NCBI RefSeq assembly: GCF_016704835.1
Contig: NZ_JADIZJ010000019.1
Location: 1 to 7,697 of the forward strand
Source of the DNA: Sphingopyxis sp.
Lineage (GTDB): Bacteria > Pseudomonadota > Alphaproteobacteria > Sphingomonadales > Sphingomonadaceae
Length of the DNA: 7,697 bases
Reading direction: 5' to 3'
Shown: positions 1 through 4,669 of the stretch, one piece after another
Position numbering within the stretch: position 1 is the stretch's first letter
How the letters are laid out: the number at the start of each line of letters is the position of its first letter
Notes under the pieces: generated by a model
Told to the model about the DNA's origin: nothing
The model's database searches: none
The model's input: the letters and a program-made list of their open reading frames with translations, nothing else
Translations under genes and position numbers: made by a program

Positions 1-66
1 GCCGCTGTTCCAGGACGCCGCCAGGCAGCAGGCACCGCATTTTTGGCAGTTCAACTCGGCGTTCAT
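1..66 (-). CDS. YkgJ-like Cys-cluster protein, N-terminal 22 residues (runs off left edge)
   Basis: Only the first 22 codons are inside the window. The ATG at 66-64 overlaps the TGA of the upstream gene as ATGA, an arrangement used repeatedly here. The peptide begins MNAELNCQKCGACCLAASW, with Cys at residues 7, 10, 13 and 14 in a CxxCGxCC pattern. This N-terminal cluster is typical of the YkgJ / UPF0153 family of putative zinc- or iron-chelating proteins, whose biochemical role is poorly defined; the other metal ligands of that family would lie beyond the edge. It is the last visible gene of a three-gene overlapping minus-strand cluster. The coding frame is well supported by the overlap and motif; the family call rests on one short motif. 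Confidence 0.6.
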   Translation of the reverse strand, partial: MNAELNCQKCGACCLAASWNSG

Positions 67-380
67 ATGGAAGGCAGCTTCCTCATGGCTACATGTATGG
101 AGTCCATGGCGGTGTCGCGACTGAGGGTCCCAGCCTTGATGAGGTCGAGAATCCGCCGAAGTCCGTCGCGGACCGCCGCGAGCTCACTGTCGCTTGGATT
201 CACGCGCTGGCCAGCGGCCCCAAGGCCTGCTATGTAGGCCATGTCGATCGCGAAGCAGAGGAGATCCTCCTGGCGCGCGGCGAGACCTCGGAGTCTGCGC
301 ACCTCGGTAAGGAGCGCCCAGGCGTCGTGGTGTCCGAAGTCCAGCCGGTTCTCGATCGCGTCCAGATTCAGGTCAGTCAT
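63..380 (-). CDS. hypothetical protein, 105 aa, small helical phage-type
   Basis: Function not recognised. The start ATG (380-378) lies upstream of the stop of the 37-residue membrane protein gene, so the two overlap by 8 bp, and the stop overlaps the next start as ATGA. The sequence looks mainly helical. Residues 4-31 contain LDAIENRLDF and then ALLTEVRRLRG, which resemble, from memory, the LDAIxxRL ... LLAEVxRLR layout of many short phage proteins in high-GC hosts, but without the usual middle segment. A second helical half (about 62-105) ends in MRKLPSI. There is no signal peptide, membrane segment or metal motif. Tight overlap on both sides suggests translational coupling. The gene call is firm; the resemblance is weak. 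Confidence 0.75.
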   Translation of the reverse strand: MTDLNLDAIENRLDFGHHDAWALLTEVRRLRGLAARQEDLLCFAIDMAYIAGLGAAGQRVNPSDSELAAVRDGLRRILDLIKAGTLSRDTAMDSIHVAMRKLPSI

Positions 381-486
381 GGGTCGTGTCCCGGTGGCTT
401 GTCACGCGAAGGACGGCGGCCACGCCGCAGCAGGCGCCGAAGAAGATCAGCGCCACCACGACGAAGAACAAGGCGAGGCCGTACAT
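373..486 (-). CDS. 37-residue single-span membrane protein
   Basis: A very short gene read from ATG 486-484 to TGA 375-373. Its N-terminal half is a clear membrane helix: MYGLALFFVVVALIFFGACC, then GVAAVLRV and a polar C-tail SHRDTTHD. Third codon positions are almost all G or C, whereas the competing Arg-rich frame over the same bases has many T-ending codons, so the hydrophobic frame is the coding one. An in-frame TAG lies three codons before the ATG, making this the only possible ATG start. No good ribosome-binding site sits at normal spacing; a GGGAGGTG lies about 25 bases upstream, which is too far. It is the first gene of the leftward cluster and overlaps the next by 8 bp. Function is unknown; small membrane proteins of phages include lysis-associated and superinfection-exclusion proteins, but nothing here selects one. 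Confidence 0.6.
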   Translation of the reverse strand: MYGLALFFVVVALIFFGACCGVAAVLRVTSHRDTTHD

Positions 487-533
487 GCCGCCAGGCTAGC
501 ATCGCGGTCGGACACCTCCCGTAGACTGCCGAC
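487..533. promoter_or_regulatory. divergent intergenic gap between the leftward and rightward gene sets
   Basis: These 47 bp separate the start of the leftward membrane-protein gene from the start of the rightward 64-residue gene, so promoters for both directions should lie here or in the flanking coding DNA. A TAGACT at 522-527 matches 4 of 6 bases of a sigma-70 -10 box, but is only 6 bases from the plus-strand ATG and has no recognisable -35 at 16-18 bp. If used, it would give an essentially leaderless mRNA, in keeping with the absence of a ribosome-binding site before that ATG. The position is supported; no specific promoter can be asserted. Confidence 0.3.
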
Positions 534-728
534 ATGAAGAAGGGCGACCTCGTCCGGTTCAAGCAGCCGGAGAACTACAGCCTGTTCCTATGCTGGACAG
601 ACCGCATCCGCTTCGTCCGGGACCACCCGACCCTGAAGAGCTTCGTCGAGCTCGACAACACGGTCATGAAGCAGTGGGTCCTCAGGGCAGATGTCGAACC
701 CTTCGTCGAGCCTGTCAAGGAGAAGTAA
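534..728 (+). CDS. hypothetical protein, 64 aa, possible small beta-barrel
   Basis: Not assigned to a family. The protein begins MKKGDLVRFKQPENYSLFLC and ends WVLRADVEPFVEPVKEK. The opening KGDLVRFK followed by alternating hydrophobic residues, and the closing W-x-x-x-x-DVEPF, resemble the layout of small SH3-like barrel proteins common in phages, where GDLV starts strand 1 and the DLE/DVE segment is near the end. This is a pattern judgement only. No Shine-Dalgarno sequence is visible before the ATG. Its last codons (717-722, AAGGAG) supply the ribosome-binding site of the next gene, whose GTG starts 2 bp after this TAA, so the two are probably co-transcribed and coupled. Confidence 0.75.
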   Translation: MKKGDLVRFKQPENYSLFLCWTDRIRFVRDHPTLKSFVELDNTVMKQWVLRADVEPFVEPVKEK

Positions 729-729
729 C

Positions 730-1671
730 GTGGACTTCGAGCTTCGCGAGGCCGAACGCAAGAAGGACAACTCACCCGAGGACCGCGCCGCGTGGCTGAG
801 ACTGCGTCTGGGGCTGGGGCAGTTCGAGGAGGGCCAGCTCGAGTTCTTGGCCCTGTGCGGTGATGCCGGCGCCGTCTCCGCTGGCTTCCTGCGCGAGCCG
901 TCGTTCTTGGCGCGAGTCGCAGGACTCCTCGAGTTCGGCCCCAGAGCGGCCCTCACAGCGTTGGCGATCGCCGCCGTGGAGGTGTCGAAGACCCAGGGCG
1001 GACTCGAAGCCATTTACGAGTTCGGAGTACGGGTAGCCATGGCGGTCGACGCATTCGAAAGCAAGGGCCTGGCGCCTGTCACCTGGCGACCTGTCGACCG
1101 CTCCGCGGTGAACATCCACGGCGTCGTCCAGCAGGTTCAGGCGGCCATGGAAGAGAACATCGGCGCCGAGGTCTTCGGCGCAGCCGTTCAGGCGGTTCGC
1201 GGACTCGACAACATCCCGCGACTGGAGGGAGAGCTCACCGCCGCCGTCTGGACCGAGCTCCGTCGCTGGGCCGAGAACGGCGGTGGACGGTGGAGGCCAG
1301 AAGGACACACGCAGGACCCGGAGCCGATGACTGTCGGGAGTGAGGAGGGGTTCGCTCACATGGCGCCGGCGATCCCGACCGACGAGTTTTCGGGCGACGA
1401 GGTGGGAGAATTCGGCATGAGTAGCTTCTTGAGCCCCGACCAGCTCGGACCCAGTTTTTGGCTTCAACGCGCCGAATACCTGGAGACGGAAGCCAAGCAG
1501 GCTCGACTGCACGTTCAGCGAATGGCTGACGAGGCCGAGGAAGAGGCGCTGAAACAGCAGCGCAACGCCGAATGGAATATCGAGGCCGAAGCTCAGTCCG
1601 ACGAAGCTCAGTTCAACGAAGAGGTCGACGCTCGGTTCAACGAAGAGGTAGACACCGAGGAAGAGGACTAG
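730..1671 (+). CDS. hypothetical protein, 313 aa, helical with repeated acidic C-terminal tail
   Basis: Function unknown. I chose the GTG at 730 because AAGGAG (717-722) lies 7 bp upstream and it follows the previous stop by 1 bp; an in-frame ATG at 691 would run 39 bases back into the upstream gene. Residues 4-48 (LREAERKKDN, then DRAAWLRLRLGLGQFEEGQL and LALCGDAGA) match, from memory, a helical motif seen in many uncharacterised Myxococcota-type proteins: a charged helix, a short linker and an xxLCGDxxA helix. A helical middle (about 50-180) is followed by a Gly/Trp-rich linker, and from about residue 255 by a charged coiled-coil-like region ending in EAQ / NEEVD repeats and TEEED. The acidic tail suggests binding to a basic partner, which is inference. 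Its TAG overlaps the stop of the converging gene in a shared CTAG. Confidence 0.8.
   Translation: MDFELREAERKKDNSPEDRAAWLRLRLGLGQFEEGQLEFLALCGDAGAVSAGFLREPSFLARVAGLLEFGPRAALTALAIAAVEVSKTQGGLEAIYEFGVRVAMAVDAFESKGLAPVTWRPVDRSAVNIHGVVQQVQAAMEENIGAEVFGAAVQAVRGLDNIPRLEGELTAAVWTELRRWAENGGGRWRPEGHTQDPEPMTVGSEEGFAHMAPAIPTDEFSGDEVGEFGMSSFLSPDQLGPSFWLQRAEYLETEAKQARLHVQRMADEAEEEALKQQRNAEWNIEAEAQSDEAQFNEEVDARFNEEVDTEEED
1588..1653 (+). repeat. two short in-frame tandem repeats in the acidic tail
   Basis: Two tandem duplications abut. A 15-bp unit at 1588-1602 and 1603-1617 differs at 2 positions (protein EAQSD / EAQFN). A 24-bp unit at 1606-1629 and 1630-1653 begins GCTC.GTTCAACGAAGAGGT and also differs at 2 positions (protein AQFNEEVD / ARFNEEVD). 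Both unit lengths are multiples of three, so copy-number change would lengthen or shorten the acidic tail without shifting frame. They look like recent slippage or duplication products. Confidence 0.8.
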
Positions 1672-2009
1672 GAATCGTCGTCCTCGGCAGACTCCTCCAG
1701 GCGCCGGTGCTCCCGCATGGCGTCCTCGGCAGGGTTGTCCTCGTCGTCCGGTTCGGACAGGCGAATGATCTCGGGAGGCGGCTGTAGCGGCTTGAAGTCG
1801 TGCGGCGGCGCGAACTGAAGAATGATCCCCTCGATCTTCCGCTCGCCGCTCATGGTGACGAGCTTCGTCGAGGCCATGATCCACTGCACGACGTCTTCGT
1901 TGAAGCCACAGAAACGCAGCCTGCCCATGGCTTCCTCGGGCCCGTGCGTCTTGAGGGCGCCCAGGAAAGACTGAACCGCATCGAAGAAGTTGCCGTAGAA
2001 CCTGGACAT
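1668..2009 (-). CDS. hypothetical acidic-tailed protein, 113 aa, downstream of DnaJ
   Basis: Not recognised. The ATG (2009-2007) follows the DnaJ stop by 2 bp (TGAGCATG), so it is almost certainly translated from the same mRNA. Residues 1-75 look folded: an amphipathic start SRFYGNFFDAVQSFLGALK, then LRFCGFNEDVVQWIM and a beta-like segment GERKIEGIILQFAPPHDF. A proline-rich linker (LQPPPE) leads to a strongly acidic, probably disordered tail from about residue 83, ending EESAEDDDS. Being last in an operon after an H1-like basic protein and a J-protein, it could be a partner of either, for example as an acidic binder, but there is no direct evidence. The TAG is shared with the converging gene in CTAG (1668-1671), leaving no room for a terminator between them. 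Confidence 0.75.
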   Translation of the reverse strand: MSRFYGNFFDAVQSFLGALKTHGPEEAMGRLRFCGFNEDVVQWIMASTKLVTMSGERKIEGIILQFAPPHDFKPLQPPPEIIRLSEPDDEDNPAEDAMREHRRLEESAEDDDS

Positions 2010-2011
2010 GC

Positions 2012-2893
2012 TCAGATCCTGCCGAGTCTCTTCTCTTCGTCGACGAAGGCCCGCATGAGCTCGACCTGGCGCGGCGAAAGCTCCTTCGGGAGTTGGAGCA
2101 CGATCTTGGCCATGTGGTGGCCCTGCTTGTCACCGGCGCGCACGCCGTGATTGTCGATCCGTAGCAGGCTGCCGGCGTTCGTGTTCGGCGGGATTCCGAT
2201 CAGGACCTGGCCGCGGATCGTCTTCACCCGCGCCTTGCCGCCGAAGAGGGCCGTGTAGAACGGGATCGACAGGTCGGAGTGGACGTCGTTGCCGACGCGC
2301 GAGAAGTTCTGGTCCTTCTTGATCGCGATCACGACGATCAGGTCACCTGCGGCGGCCGCGCCACCGCGGCCTTGCTCTCCAGCTCCGGGCACGCGGAGCT
2401 TCTGTCCGGCGCAGACGCCTGGCGGGATCTCGACGTCGACGTTGAAGGTCGTGTCTTTCTTGCCGCTGGTCTCGCACTCCCTGCAGTCGGTCTGGCCGTA
2501 GAAGCCCTGGCCGTCGCAGCGCACGCACACCTGCTCGCGCTGGTACTCGACCGGCTTCAGGCAGCCGTTCACCGACTCGAAGAAGTCGATCTCGAGGTCG
2601 ATCTGGAAGTCGTCGCCCTTCTCGAGGACCTCGTCCTCGTCGAAGGCCGTCGGGAAGCCGACCGCGAAGCCGCCTCCAGCTCCGACTCCGCCGCCGTTGT
2701 CGTACTGAGCGCGCTTGGCCGGGTTCGAGAGGATCGTGAAGGCGTCCTTGGCGGCCTTGTAGTTCTCGGCGGCCTTCGGGTCCTTGCTGCTGTCTGGATG
2801 CAGGCGGGCCGCGATCCGGCGCCATGAGGTCCGGATCGCGGCCGCGTCTGCGTTCCGCTGGAGGCCCAGGAGCTGGTAGAGGTCGCTGGGCAC
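2012..2893 (-). CDS. dnaJ: DnaJ-type J-domain co-chaperone with a reduced, single-zinc finger (293 aa)
   Basis: J-proteins stimulate the ATPase of DnaK/Hsp70 and hand it substrates in the cytoplasm. The J domain spans residues 4-65 (DLYQLLGL ... AYK-like helices ... RAQYD) with an intact HPD at 32-34 and a basic helix II (RRIAARL). A short Gly-rich linker (66-75) and an acidic spacer follow. Residues 96-270 align well with DnaJ C-terminal domains I and II: IPPGVCAGQKLRVPGAGEQG, GDLIVVI, FSRVGNDVHSDLSI, LFGGKARVKTIRG, IPPNTNAGSLLRI and GVRAGDKQG. Normal DnaJ has four CxxCxGxG motifs; here there are two, C123/C126 (CVRCDGQG) and a degenerate C137/C140 (CRECETSG), 10 residues apart. Length is 293 against about 375. 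I chose GTG 2893 because the upstream gene's stop at 2902 precedes it by 8 bp and the J domain begins at once; the reading frame stays open much further upstream but without coding character. It is not an inactive remnant by any visible residue. Confidence 0.93.
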   Translation of the reverse strand: MPSDLYQLLGLQRNADAAAIRTSWRRIAARLHPDSSKDPKAAENYKAAKDAFTILSNPAKRAQYDNGGGVGAGGGFAVGFPTAFDEDEVLEKGDDFQIDLEIDFFESVNGCLKPVEYQREQVCVRCDGQGFYGQTDCRECETSGKKDTTFNVDVEIPPGVCAGQKLRVPGAGEQGRGGAAAAGDLIVVIAIKKDQNFSRVGNDVHSDLSIPFYTALFGGKARVKTIRGQVLIGIPPNTNAGSLLRIDNHGVRAGDKQGHHMAKIVLQLPKELSPRQVELMRAFVDEEKRLGRI

Positions 2894-2901
2894 CTTGAGC
2901 T

Positions 2902-3615
2902 CTACTGCTTGACCTTGGCCGCCTGCTCGACGGCCTTCTTCTTGCCGAGCGGAGTGAGCGTCCAGCCGACGACGACGCCCTTCTGCGCGATCGGCTTGAA
3001 GTACTTGGCGTCCTTCTTCATGTCCTGCGTGAAGTTCGCCGCGTTGTAGACGTTCTTCTGCTGGCAGATCGCGCGGAAGCCCTCGATCGAGATCAGCCCC
3101 TTGGGGCTCCGCAGCGCGATCGCCATGGCGATCGCACAGCGCTTGGCGCGACCGGACATCTCGCCCTTCGGCTGGTTGCCGCCGCGCCCGACGCCGACCT
3201 TGACGCCGATGGGGCCCTTCATGGCCTTGTTCGAGGTCTTGGCCTTCGCGGTGGTGCGACGGGCAGCGACGGAGCTCTTGGCCGCAGCAGGGCTCTTGCG
3301 CCACCTCTTCGCCGGCACGGGCTTCTTCTCGACGACGACGGGCTTCTTCTCGGTCTTCACGGTGGCCTTCGCCTTCTTGGCGGCGGGCGCCTTGGCGGCG
3401 GTCGGCTTCGTTGCCTTGGTCGCCTGAGCCTTCGCCTTGCTCGAGCCGCCCTTCTTCTTGGGCTTCTTCGAGGTGGGCTGCTCGACCTTCTCGGCGACGT
3501 CCGATGTCGCGTGGCCGCCGGTGTTGACCGTGGCGGTCTGCGTGGCGGTGTTGGTCTCGGCGACCGTGGCGGTCGCGCCTTCGGTCGGCGGGGTGGTCGG
3601 ATCGGAGATGTTCAC
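2902..3615 (-). CDS. histone-H1-like Lys/Ala/Pro-rich protein with C-terminal globular domain (237 aa)
   Basis: Three parts are visible. Residues 1-46 are Thr/Ala-rich and lack basic residues until near their end. Residues 47-131 are a low-complexity basic arm (KKPKKKGG, KAPAAKKAKATVK, KKPVPAKRWRK, ARRTTAKAK), like histone H1, bacterial H1-like Hc1/Hc2 and AlgP tails, so nucleic-acid binding is likely. Residues 152-237 are a compact domain: RCAIAMAIALRSPKGLISIEG, FRAICQQKNVYNAANFTQDM, KKDAKYFKPI, GWTLTPLGKKKA. The helix-helix-helix order followed by a beta hairpin ending LTPLG suggests a winged helix, which is inference. I chose GTG 3615 because AGGAG lies 4 bp upstream. The frame is open back to a GTG at 3750 that would add 45 residues with a hydrophobic segment; this is less likely. 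It is followed 8 bp later by DnaJ, suggesting a functional link. Role could be nucleoid condensation, packaging or regulation. Confidence 0.75.
   Translation of the reverse strand: MNISDPTTPPTEGATATVAETNTATQTATVNTGGHATSDVAEKVEQPTSKKPKKKGGSSKAKAQATKATKPTAAKAPAAKKAKATVKTEKKPVVVEKKPVPAKRWRKSPAAAKSSVAARRTTAKAKTSNKAMKGPIGVKVGVGRGGNQPKGEMSGRAKRCAIAMAIALRSPKGLISIEGFRAICQQKNVYNAANFTQDMKKDAKYFKPIAQKGVVVGWTLTPLGKKKAVEQAAKVKQ
3116..3135. repeat. 20-bp perfect palindrome inside the H1-like gene
   Basis: The sequence GCGATCGC-CATG-GCGATCGC is identical to its own reverse complement over all 20 bases. It lies in the globular domain and encodes the internally repeated peptide AIAMAIA. Each half is the octamer GCGATCGC. 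Whether it is a protein-binding site, an mRNA hairpin or a by-product of the repeated Ala-Ile codons cannot be decided from sequence. Confidence 0.8.
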
Positions 3616-3743
3616 GGGGCTCCTGGGATGCGGGTTGTTCGGTGAGGTCAGGCACTTTAGCAGATGCGACTGACAGCGTCCTGCATCGCCGTAGCTTGTG
3701 GCTGCGAGCAAGAGCAGGAGGCACGAGATCGCCAGCGGATCGA
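3616..3743 (-). other. 128-bp gap before the H1-like gene; candidate leader or alternative N-terminus
   Basis: This is the largest gap in the minus-strand block and could hold an internal promoter, though I see no convincing -35/-10 pair. The frame of the H1-like gene is open across it, back to a GTG at 3750-3748 overlapping the upstream TAA. AAGG lies 4 bp before that GTG. Starting there would give MVIDPLAISCLLLLLAATS, a hydrophobic stretch resembling a signal peptide but with no basic N-terminus. G/C at third positions is high for the first 20 codons or so and falls afterwards, so a short coding leader is conceivable; the far half looks non-coding. Confidence 0.35.
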
Positions 3744-3890
3744 TTACCACGTCCCCTTGAGGGCCTTCTGGCGGCGCTGCTCAAGGAGAGCGACGGCCTC
3801 CCACTCCTCCTCCCAGCGCTTCAGCATGTCGACGAACGTCTCTGTCGGCGCGGGCGGGATCGGACCCTTGAGCTCGCCAGGTTCGTCCAT
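3744..3890 (-). CDS. hypothetical protein, 48 aa
   Basis: A small gene 7 bp after the dNMP kinase stop. I chose the ATG at 3890-3888 because GGTGAGG lies about 5 bp upstream; an in-frame ATG at 3908 overlaps the kinase gene and has no ribosome-binding site. The product starts MDEPGELKGPIPPAPTETF and continues as one charged amphipathic helix, VDMLKRWEEEWEAVALLEQR, ending QKALKGTW. It looks like a Pro-rich lead-in followed by a helix that could pair with another protein. No family is recognised. Position suggests co-expression with the kinase and possibly the H1-like protein. Confidence 0.6.
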   Translation of the reverse strand: MDEPGELKGPIPPAPTETFVDMLKRWEEEWEAVALLEQRRQKALKGTW

Positions 3891-3897
3891 ATCGTCC

Positions 3898-4617
3898 TCA
3901 CCAGGCATGGGTCGTCGGCTCAGGACGCTGGAGACCGTAGGTGTCACGCAGGACCTCGACGATCAGCTTGGCCTCGTAGCGCAGGTCGTCGAGGGTGCCG
4001 TTGTTCATGACGACGCGGTCGAAGAGCTTCGCGCGGGCCGCGAGGTGATCGGTCTTGGCTCTCCAGATGACAGCCTCGCTCTCGTGCATGAGGACGACTG
4101 GCTTCACCAGGCGCCGCACGAGCGGAAGGTTCGTGAGGAAGGAGACCAGGCGCCAGCCGGCGGTCGGCGGCTTACCCAGGTGCTTCACCGCCGACCGGTG
4201 GATCAGGACGTTCAGGACGGCCTCGCTCTGGAGCGCGTCCTTGAACTTGAGCCGCTCGTTTGGGAAGCGCCCATCAGAGACCACCACGAGCGGCTTCCCG
4301 GAAGCGCGCGCCATGGCGCCCAGGCGATCGACCCAGATCAGCGGGGACACCCCGTTGCGTCCTATGTTCGTACCGAGCCACTGAAGCCAGTGACGCGCAG
4401 TCTTCCCGTACACGGTCCAGGTGTTCTTGACGTCGTTCGATCCGTAGGACACGGCCTTGGGGATCCCGATCAGAACCTCGGCGGCAGCCTTGAGGGGGTC
4501 GGCGAACGCGCACCGGAAGGTGTGATCCGGCCCGAACTCTTCGGCGATCAGGTTCGCCAGGGCGTCCTTTCCGTGCGACGACTGGCCATGCACCACAACC
4601 GCGACCTGCGCTTCCAC
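3898..4617 (-). CDS. deoxynucleoside monophosphate kinase, phage type (239 aa)
   Basis: Phosphorylates dNMPs to dNDPs with ATP, feeding phage DNA synthesis. Family hallmarks of T4 gp1-like dNMP kinases appear in order: P-loop GQSSHGKD (residues 11-18), FADPLK (38-43), RHWLQWLGTN (75-84), IWVDRL (94-99), VVSDGRFPNE (112-121), HESEA (178-182) and VVMNNGTLDDL (202-212). Length is close to T4 gp1. Between HRS (140-142) and HESEA lies a segment of about 35 residues, including GWRLVSFLTNLPLVRRLVKP, longer than I expect at this point and apparently an insertion. The start GTG at 4617 is set by GGGGAGGAG (minus-strand bases 4629-4621), the clearest ribosome-binding site in this block. It sits 52 bp after the 401-residue gene and 7 bp before the next. 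Base use matches its neighbours. Confidence 0.93.
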   Translation of the reverse strand: MEAQVAVVVHGQSSHGKDALANLIAEEFGPDHTFRCAFADPLKAAAEVLIGIPKAVSYGSNDVKNTWTVYGKTARHWLQWLGTNIGRNGVSPLIWVDRLGAMARASGKPLVVVSDGRFPNERLKFKDALQSEAVLNVLIHRSAVKHLGKPPTAGWRLVSFLTNLPLVRRLVKPVVLMHESEAVIWRAKTDHLAARAKLFDRVVMNNGTLDDLRYEAKLIVEVLRDTYGLQRPEPTTHAW

Positions 4618-4669
4618 GAGCTCCTCCCCGCTGCCGAAGGCGAAGATCCTACCGGCTAGGTCCGACAGG

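Noticed and set aside
522..527. TAGACT as a firm -10 promoter element
   Set aside because: No -35 at suitable spacing and it would leave almost no leader; kept only as a weak possibility.
377..562. A 61-residue Arg-rich minus-strand frame with GGGAGGTG before an internal ATG
   Set aside because: Third positions carry many T bases and the protein is low-complexity Arg; the hydrophobic 37-residue frame over the same bases has proper coding bias.
691..729. ATG at 691 as start of the 313-residue protein
   Set aside because: It lies inside the upstream gene with no ribosome-binding site; GTG 730 has AAGGAG at ideal spacing.
1664..1685. GAGGAC ... GTCCTC inverted repeat at the convergent junction as a bidirectional terminator
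   Set aside because: Only 6 bp with a 10-base loop and no U-run on either strand; it follows from acidic codons on both strands.
772..2133. A 453-residue minus-strand open frame across the 313-residue gene
   Set aside because: It is an antisense shadow of a high-GC gene and collides with the well-supported acidic-protein and DnaJ genes.
2894..3784. DnaJ extended to about 590 residues by the long open frame upstream of GTG 2893
   Set aside because: The extension is an Arg/His/Gln-rich frame overlapping the H1-like gene antiphase; the J domain begins right after GTG 2893 as in all DnaJ proteins.
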